Below, piece after piece: positions 37,122 through 40,684 of a DNA stretch of 40,684 nucleotides. The position numbers and the translations under genes were made by a program. The notes under the pieces are model-generated. The model saw nothing but the letters and a program-made list of their open reading frames with translations. It made no database searches and was not told the DNA's origin. This stretch comes from Chromatiales bacterium (GTDB taxonomy: Bacteria > Pseudomonadota > Gammaproteobacteria > Steroidobacterales > GCA-2729495), in contig PBYE01000002.1 of NCBI GenBank assembly GCA_002729495.1, positions 1 to 40,684 on the forward strand, in the 5' to 3' direction. Position 1 is the first letter of the stretch. Each line of letters opens with the position of its first letter.

Positions 37122-37865
37122 ATGAGAATGAGTCGATTTACAGGCGTGATCCTGCTTTGGGGATTAACCGGCCCGGTGTGTGCCGGCGACGGAGATGCCG
37201 CAGATGAGGACCCCTGGTCCGGCGAAGTGGCGGTAGGCTACATCGCCTCCAGCGGCAATACGGATAGCACCAGTGGGACGGCCCGGGTACTGATTGGATA
37301 CGTGACCGGTGACTGGGAACATGAAGCCGAGGCCAAGGTTTTTGGCGCCAGCGAGGACGAAGAGACGACGGCGGAAAACTACCAGGCCTGGGGCAAAAGC
37401 CTTAAGAATCTCACAGAGCGTAGCTATGCCTTCGGCCGGCTCGAATGGAAAAAGAACCGTTTCAGCGGCTATCCCGAGCAGACTTTCGAGACCGTCGGTT
37501 ACGGCCGCCGGGTGCTGGATGATGAGCGTTTCCAGTTAAATTTCGAGGTTGGTGCGGGCTGGACCCAGCAGGACAAACTCATAGCCGAGGACCCCGACGT
37601 CATCGAGGACGAGGACAGCGGCTTGTTCACGCTGGGCGGGGATTTCACCTGGACCATTAGCGAGACCAGCTCATTTGAGCAACTGCTCCTGGTGAATTCA
37701 TCATCCGACAATACCTACTGGGAGTCGATCACCCGGCTCAAGGCCAATGTGATAGGCGGCGTCGCCCTGGCCATTGGCTATACCATCCAGGGCAACTCAG
37801 ATGTGGAGGCCGGGACCAAAAAAGCCGACAAATTCACCTCGATATCGCTCGAATATTCCTTTTGA
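37122..37865 (+). CDS. DUF481 outer-membrane beta-barrel protein (YdiY-like)
   Basis: The 247-residue protein has a signal peptide of about 21 residues ending near VCAGDGD, then a mature sequence of alternating beta strands typical of DUF481, with GYIASSGNTDSTSGTAR at the start and the terminal aromatic ISLEYSF expected of an outer-membrane barrel recognised by the BAM machinery. Acidic residues are frequent, as in halotolerant or marine bacteria. A strong AAAGGAG lies before the ATG. The function of the family is unknown. It is followed by the rplM promoter. Confidence 0.88.
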   Translation: MRMSRFTGVILLWGLTGPVCAGDGDAADEDPWSGEVAVGYIASSGNTDSTSGTARVLIGYVTGDWEHEAEAKVFGASEDEETTAENYQAWGKSLKNLTERSYAFGRLEWKKNRFSGYPEQTFETVGYGRRVLDDERFQLNFEVGAGWTQQDKLIAEDPDVIEDEDSGLFTLGGDFTWTISETSSFEQLLLVNSSSDNTYWESITRLKANVIGGVALAIGYTIQGNSDVEAGTKKADKFTSISLEYSF

Positions 37866-37894
37866 ATCAGGAGCTTTCCAAGGAGCTGGAACCG

Positions 37895-37923
37895 TTGAAA
37901 ATATGGGGTTAGTTAGCTAGAAT
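37895..37923 (+). promoter_or_regulatory. Sigma-70 promoter of rplM-rpsI
   Basis: TTGAAA at 37895-37900 and TAGAAT at 37918-37923 are separated by exactly 17 bp. The predicted start near 37930 gives a leader of about 80 nt before rplM. This is the best promoter match in the window. Confidence 0.8.
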
Positions 37924-38011
37924 AGCCCGCTTTTCTGCGGTCCCGGAGCCTTGATACGCGCTAATAAAACAGGGTCCGGTATACACGCGTAGACACGTCA
38001 CAGGATTAACC

Positions 38012-38440
38012 ATGAAAACCGTATCTGCCAAGCCTGCGGAAGTCAGGCGTGACTGGTTCGTTGTAGACGCGACGGACAAGACTCTGGGCCGGCTGGCTAC
38101 AGAGCTTGCTTCCCGTCTGCGCGGCAAGCACAAACCGGAATTTACGCCGCATGTCGATACGGGCGATTATATTGTCGTGGTCAACGCAGCACGTATCCGG
38201 GTGACCGGCAATAAGTTGCAGGACAAGATGTATTACCGCCATACGGGTTACATTGGCAACCTGAAGTCGGTGAATCTGCAGAAACTGATGGACGATACCC
38301 CGGAAGTGGCCCTGAAAATTGCAGTTAAAGGTATGCTGCCTAAAAACCGCCTGGGCCGGGCGATGTTTGGCAAGCTGAGAGTATTCGCGGGGCCGGAACA
38401 CGATCACCAGGCGCAGCAGCCGCAGCCGCTGGATATTTGA
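38012..38440 (+). CDS. rplM: 50S ribosomal protein L13
   Basis: L13 is an early-assembly protein of the large subunit. The 142 residues equal E. coli L13 in length and match throughout: [47 protein letters not shown] and [18 protein letters not shown]. It has an AGGA ribosome binding site and a promoter 90 bp upstream, and is followed by rpsI after 28 bp, the universal pair. The leader may carry autoregulation, as in E. coli; I did not identify a specific structure. Confidence 0.98.
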   Translation: MKTVSAKPAEVRRDWFVVDATDKTLGRLATELASRLRGKHKPEFTPHVDTGDYIVVVNAARIRVTGNKLQDKMYYRHTGYIGNLKSVNLQKLMDDTPEVALKIAVKGMLPKNRLGRAMFGKLRVFAGPEHDHQAQQPQPLDI

Positions 38441-38468
38441 ACGCCGGCAGCAATAACAGAGTAAACAC

Positions 38469-38861
38469 ATGAGCACAGATATTTATTACGGTACGGGCCG
38501 CCGCAAAACTTCGACTGCAAGGGTGTACTTACGCCCAGGCAAAGGCGACATCACCGTAAACAATCGCCCGCTGGATATATTTTTCGGGCGTAAGACCGCA
38601 AGAATGATCGTTCGTCAACCGCTTGAGGTTGCCAACCTCGAAAGCAATTTCGATATCGCTGTAACCGTAAAGGGCGGTGGAACGACCGGCCAGGCCGGCG
38701 CTATTCGTCACGGCCTGACACGTGCGCTGCTTGATTATGATGACAACCTGCGCCCGACACTGCGGCAGGCCGGTTACGTGACCCGCGACGCGCGTAAGGT
38801 TGAGCGTAAGAAAGTCGGTCTGCGCAAGGCACGTCGCGCAACCCAGTTCTCGAAGCGCTAA
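38469..38861 (+). CDS. rpsI: 30S ribosomal protein S9
   Basis: S9 contacts P-site tRNA through its basic C-terminal tail. The 130 residues (same as E. coli) show [38 protein letters not shown] and the terminal RRATQFSKR tail with the final Lys-Arg. It is co-transcribed with rplM. tRNA-Gln follows after 30 bp in the same direction. Confidence 0.98.
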   Translation: MSTDIYYGTGRRKTSTARVYLRPGKGDITVNNRPLDIFFGRKTARMIVRQPLEVANLESNFDIAVTVKGGGTTGQAGAIRHGLTRALLDYDDNLRPTLRQAGYVTRDARKVERKKVGLRKARRATQFSKR

Positions 38862-38891
38862 TCCTTATAAAGGACCAGCGGTTCTCGATCT

Positions 38892-38965
38892 TGGGGGATC
38901 GTCTAGCGGTAGGACTGCGGACTCTGACTCCGCCAACCCAGGTTCGAATCCTGGTCCCCCAGCCA
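38892..38965 (+). tRNA. tRNA-Gln (anticodon CUG)
   Basis: The 74-nt cloverleaf has acceptor arms TGGGGGA and TCCCCCA, D-arm with AGCGGTAGGAC, anticodon stem GCGGA/TCCGC with loop CTCTGAC giving anticodon CUG, T-arm CCAGG-TTCGAAT-CCTGG, discriminator G and encoded CCA. The U1-A72 pair is characteristic of tRNA-Gln. The 3' end CCCAGCCA is repeated in inverted orientation downstream. Confidence 0.96.
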
Positions 38966-39028
38966 TACAAGAAGGGCCCCTTTAGGGGCCTTTCTTGTAT
39001 GGCTGGGTGGCCCATATGGATTCGAACC
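38958..39028. repeat. 23-bp inverted repeat that includes the tRNA-Gln 3' end, plus an inverted T-arm copy
   Basis: Positions 38958-38980 pair with 38985-39007 over 23 bp (one G-U) around a 4-nt loop. The left arm starts in the tRNA itself (CCCAGCCA). Ten bases beyond the right arm, GGATTCGAACC at 39018-39028 is the exact reverse complement of the tRNA T-loop block at 38941-38951. So two blocks of the tRNA 3' end recur inverted and in the correct order, with changed sequence between them. No complete minus-strand tRNA can be folded. Confidence 0.8.
38974..38996 (+). terminator. Intrinsic terminator after tRNA-Gln
   Basis: The G+C-rich core GGCCCC-TTTA-GGGGCC followed by TTTCTT is a good rho-independent terminator for the rplM-rpsI-tRNA transcript. 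It is the centre of a much longer inverted repeat. Confidence 0.8.
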
Positions 39029-39049
39029 TTCGTTCGACCCGGGTCCGGA

Positions 39050-39137
39050 TGTTGGTCAGTGCCGGGGGCATATCGCCGGGATGGCTCCCTTCGGTCCGCT
39101 TTATTCCTCGTCGACATGCCCCCGGCACTGACCAACA
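39050..39137. repeat. Perfect 22-bp inverted repeat with 44-nt centre
   Basis: The 22 bases at 39050-39071 are the exact reverse complement of 39116-39137. The arms have the core GTGCCGGGGGCAT and its complement. The 44-nt centre (39072-39115) contains no gene or obvious structure. It lies in the 370-bp gap between tRNA-Gln and the sigma region 4 gene; the rest of that gap shows only a short GGTGC/GCACC hairpin near 39236-39248. Confidence 0.85.
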
Positions 39138-39270
39138 GATGGGGAGAGCGATGCGCGAACAGCGTGCCAGCATTGCAGACACGGCAGTTCGTCGGAGAAA
39201 ATGGGCGCGCGCAGTGAGCGCACCCGAAGGGCGAAGGTGCGGAGCACCGAGTCAATCCTGGGATTCAAAA

Positions 39271-39294
39271 ACGCCCCTCGACGGGGCGCTTTTC
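39271..39294. terminator. Bidirectional terminator downstream of the sigma region 4 gene
   Basis: CGCCCC at 39272-39277 pairs with GGGGCG at 39283-39288 around TCGAC. The + strand continues CTTTT and the minus strand GTTTTT, so it can end the minus-strand gene at 39336-39563 as well as any + transcript. Confidence 0.75.
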
Positions 39295-39335
39295 GAATTA
39301 GCTAGCAATTTTCTGATGCAAGCTGGATTAAAAGG

Positions 39336-39563
39336 CTATGCAGAATCTTCCGGATCGCTGTCGTTGTCGAGTTTCTTACGGGCCTTTTTCTCTATTTCTC
39401 GGATCTTCTCTCGCGTGATCTCGAATTGTTTCTTGACCTCGGATAAGTCCATATCTTCGGAATATTCGATACCGAATCGCTCTTTCAATTTCTGCTTTTC
39501 TTGCTCCGATAGCGTCCATTTCGGATTTTTACTTTTGCCATTCTTGTCGTCATTATCTGACAT
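39336..39563 (-). CDS. Orphan sigma-70 region 4-like small protein
   Basis: The 75-residue product (ATG at 39563; an in-frame TTG at 39611 would add 16 residues) has a charged N-terminus (MSDNDDKNGKSKNPKW) and then 48 residues that align without gaps to region 4 of primary sigma factors: LKERFGIEYSEDMDLSEVKK matches the RMRFGID...TLEEVGK part and QFEITREKIREIEKKA matches QFDVTRERIRQIEAKA. Of the E. coli residues that read the -35 element, Arg584, Glu585 and Arg588 have counterparts, while Gln589 is Glu. No regions 1-3 exist, so it cannot be a working sigma factor. It is more A+T-rich than its neighbours. The Shine-Dalgarno is weak. It could be an anti- or co-sigma-like regulator or a DNA-binding competitor; function is unknown. 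Confidence 0.8.
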   Translation of the reverse strand: MSDNDDKNGKSKNPKWTLSEQEKQKLKERFGIEYSEDMDLSEVKKQFEITREKIREIEKKARKKLDNDSDPEDSA

Positions 39564-39677
39564 CGCTCGGTACCTAACCACGTCTTCGAAACCAGCGGTT
39601 TCTCGATCCAAATTCGGATGGAATTTGAAGCTATGCCGCTTCCGATCTGCATCCTCATTTGAGTTCCGGCGTGTAGC

Positions 39678-39706
39678 CTTCCAGGCGTACCGCTACCGCC
39701 TGGAAG
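39678..39706. repeat. 10-bp inverted repeat between rpiA and the sigma region 4 gene
   Basis: CTTCCAGGCG at 39678-39687 is complementary to CGCCTGGAAG at 39697-39706 with a 9-nt centre; three more pairs form if one C is bulged. There is no T-run on the minus strand after it, so it is not a standard terminator for rpiA. It may be a processing structure or an operator. Confidence 0.45.
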
Positions 39707-39718
39707 CCTGCCATCACT

Positions 39719-40378
39719 TCACTTCTCCATCACCCTGACCTGCTTGTTATCCGCTACCAGGATTACATCGGCTCCCCTGTGGGCGAAGATCCCCACCGTC
39801 ACTACCCCCGGGATCCGGCTGAAGCGTTCTTCCATCTCCGGCGGGTTGGTAATACTCAGGTTATGAACGTCGATGATCTCATTGCCGTTATCGGTCAGGA
39901 AGCCTTCGCGGTAAACCGGTTGGCCGCGGTGCTTGACAAAGCGCCGGGAGACGAAGGAACGGGCCATCGGTATGACCTCGACAGGTAATGGAAATGCGCC
40001 GAGTGCGCCGACCATTTTTTCGTCATCGACGATACAGACGAATTTGCTCGACGCGCCCGCCAGTACTTTTTCGCGCGTTAATGCACCGCCGCCGCCCTTG
40101 ATCAAATGAAAATGCTTATTTGCTTCATCGGCGCCGTCCACATACAAATCAAGGTCGCCGGTCTCCGCCAGGTCCAGGACTTTGAAGTCAAGTTTTTCGA
40201 GGCGCTCCCGGGTTGCTTCCGAGCTTGCGACGACGGAGCTGATCTTCGACCGGACCTGGGGTAATGCATCGATAAAGTAATTGACGGTCGAACCCGTGCC
40301 AACACCCAGCTGCACGCCATCTGGTATGTATTCCAGTGCGGCCAGCGCAGCCTGACGCTTTTTTTCCGATTGATGCAT
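39719..40378 (-). CDS. rpiA: Ribose-5-phosphate isomerase A
   Basis: RpiA interconverts ribose-5-P and ribulose-5-P. The 219-residue protein (E. coli 219) has GVGTGSTVNYFIDAL, VASSEATRERLE, the DLYVDGADEAN block with the catalytic acids, and the KGGGGALTREK loop with the catalytic Lys. GGGGAAA lies a few bases before the ATG. A terminator of the upstream minus-strand gene lies 90 bp ahead, so rpiA probably has its own promoter in 40379-40463. Confidence 0.97.
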   Translation of the reverse strand: MHQSEKKRQAALAALEYIPDGVQLGVGTGSTVNYFIDALPQVRSKISSVVASSEATRERLEKLDFKVLDLAETGDLDLYVDGADEANKHFHLIKGGGGALTREKVLAGASSKFVCIVDDEKMVGALGAFPLPVEVIPMARSFVSRRFVKHRGQPVYREGFLTDNGNEIIDVHNLSITNPPEMEERFSRIPGVVTVGIFAHRGADVILVADNKQVRVMEK

Positions 40379-40463
40379 TGATTTCCCCGTGGTTCAGGGC
40401 GCCGATTATACATACAGGCGTGCCCTTGCAATCGACCGGGCCGTTTCCCTGGGGCAGAAATGA

Positions 40464-40490
40464 ATGTGCCCGCTACTAGAGCGGGCACAT
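40464..40490. terminator. 11-bp terminator hairpin downstream of the basic-repeat gene
   Basis: ATGTGCCCGCT at 40464-40474 is the exact complement of 40480-40490, with loop ACTAG. On the minus strand it is followed by TCATTTCTG, a modest T-run, 36 bp after the stop of the basic-repeat gene. A second smaller hairpin (CCACC/GGTGG) lies between them. Confidence 0.7.
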
Positions 40491-40525
40491 CCTCGGAAAC
40501 CACCTTAAGGGGTGGCTACAGGAAC

Positions 40526-40684
40526 CTACTTGCGTTTCCTGCGACTAGCCTTTTTCCTAGCCTTTTTCCGTTTCTTGCGTTTGGCCTTCTTCTTGGCCTT
40601 ACGCTTCGTCTTACGCTTGGCTTTCTTCTTACGCTTGGCTTTCTTCTTGCGCTTGGCCTTCTTCTTGGCCTTACGCTTCGTCTT
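40526..40684 (-). CDS. Lys/Arg/Ala-rich repeat protein, C-terminal end only
   Basis: On the minus strand the frame is open from the window edge to a TAG at 40528-40526, giving 52 residues made almost only of Lys, Arg and Ala. The core is an 18-bp tandem unit coding Lys-Lys-Lys-Ala-Lys-Arg, and a 32-bp block recurs exactly 72 bp apart (40581-40612 and 40653-40684). Such tails occur in bacterial H1-like histones and in AlgP-type nucleoid proteins, which bind DNA through charge. The folded part, if any, is outside the window. A terminator follows. Confidence 0.7.
   Translation of the reverse strand, partial: KTKRKAKKKAKRKKKAKRKKKAKRKTKRKAKKKAKRKKRKKARKKASRRKRK

Noticed and set aside
39007-39090. 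A possible second tRNA on the minus strand ending at the inverted CCCAGCCA
   Set aside because: The T-stem has two mismatches out of five and no acceptor 5' strand or anticodon arm can be found at the right distance.
38947-39261. AATCCTGG repeated at 38947-38954 (in the tRNA) and 39254-39261, a possible attL/attR pair
   Set aside because: Eight bases is too short to support an attachment site, the second copy is part of its own small palindrome, and no integrase gene lies between.
38995-39738. A 247-codon + strand frame across the inverted repeats and antisense to the sigma region 4 gene
   Set aside because: It runs through the terminator hairpin, both arms of the 22-bp palindrome and the complement of a recognisable gene; its N-terminal part merely translates repeats and no family is recognisable.
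40581-40684. Short regularly repeated blocks resembling a CRISPR array
   Set aside because: The 18-bp units are contiguous, in frame and translate to a Lys/Arg/Ala repeat; there are no unique spacers.

Overview
This window is a chromosome segment from a gammaproteobacterium of moderately high G+C. The evidence is gene content and order: uvrA and ssb are divergent; miaB-ybeZ-ybeY-corC-lnt-leuS-lptE and holA-nadD-rsfS-rlmH run as in Pseudomonas and enterics; maf-rng-yhdP-(nitrilase)-tldD follows the mreBCD-side arrangement of E. coli; and there is a Vfr/Crp-type regulator and LptE/Lnt/DjlA. The sat-cysC fusion and the mixed gene order suggest a deep-branching marine or sediment lineage (Woeseiales-, Steroidobacterales- or Chromatiales-like). 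That placement is inference only. The window is mostly housekeeping.

Layout. 1-1002: 3' part of an SGNH-hydrolase-like gene. 1009-4529: uvrA (-) and ssb (+), excision repair and ssDNA binding. 4814-6526: sulfate activation enzyme (ATP sulfurylase fused to APS kinase). 6581-14933: a tightly packed + strand run for tRNA modification (miaB), PhoH-like ATPase, rRNA maturation (ybeY), corC, lipoprotein acylation (lnt), leuS and the LPS-assembly lipoprotein lptE. 14952-18588: an unusual block between lptE and holA holding an unknown membrane protein, hisI (-), cysS, sufE, yidD and a Trm112-like gene. 18645-29950: holA, nadD, rsfS, rlmH, maf, rng, yhdP, a nitrilase, tldD and a small membrane protein, several with ATGA or TGATG overlaps. 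29960-34180: purE (-), pmbA (+), yihY (-), purC (-). 34316-36714: djlA, rpe and a convergent crp-family gene. 36789-37865: a decayed coq7 and a DUF481 beta-barrel gene. 37895-38965: promoter, rplM, rpsI and tRNA-Gln(CUG). 38966-39718: an accessory-looking stretch with two long inverted repeats and a 75-residue gene that is essentially one sigma-70 region 4. 39719-40684: rpiA (-) and the 3' end of a Lys/Arg/Ala repeat protein (-).

How the parts fit. Translation and RNA genes dominate (miaB, ybeY, leuS, cysS, rsfS, rlmH, rng, rplM, rpsI, tRNA-Gln), with envelope biogenesis (lnt, lptE, yhdP, yidD) interleaved. TldD and PmbA, the two halves of one metalloprotease, are separated only by a small gene and purE.

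The best candidates for something undescribed are the orphan sigma region 4 protein at 39336-39563 and the inverted copy of the tRNA-Gln 3' end beside it. Other points worth checking are the coq7 relic with all visible iron ligands lost, a hairpin that buries the rpe ribosome binding site, and residue changes in HisI and PurE. I saw no CRISPR array, transposase, phage gene or defence system.
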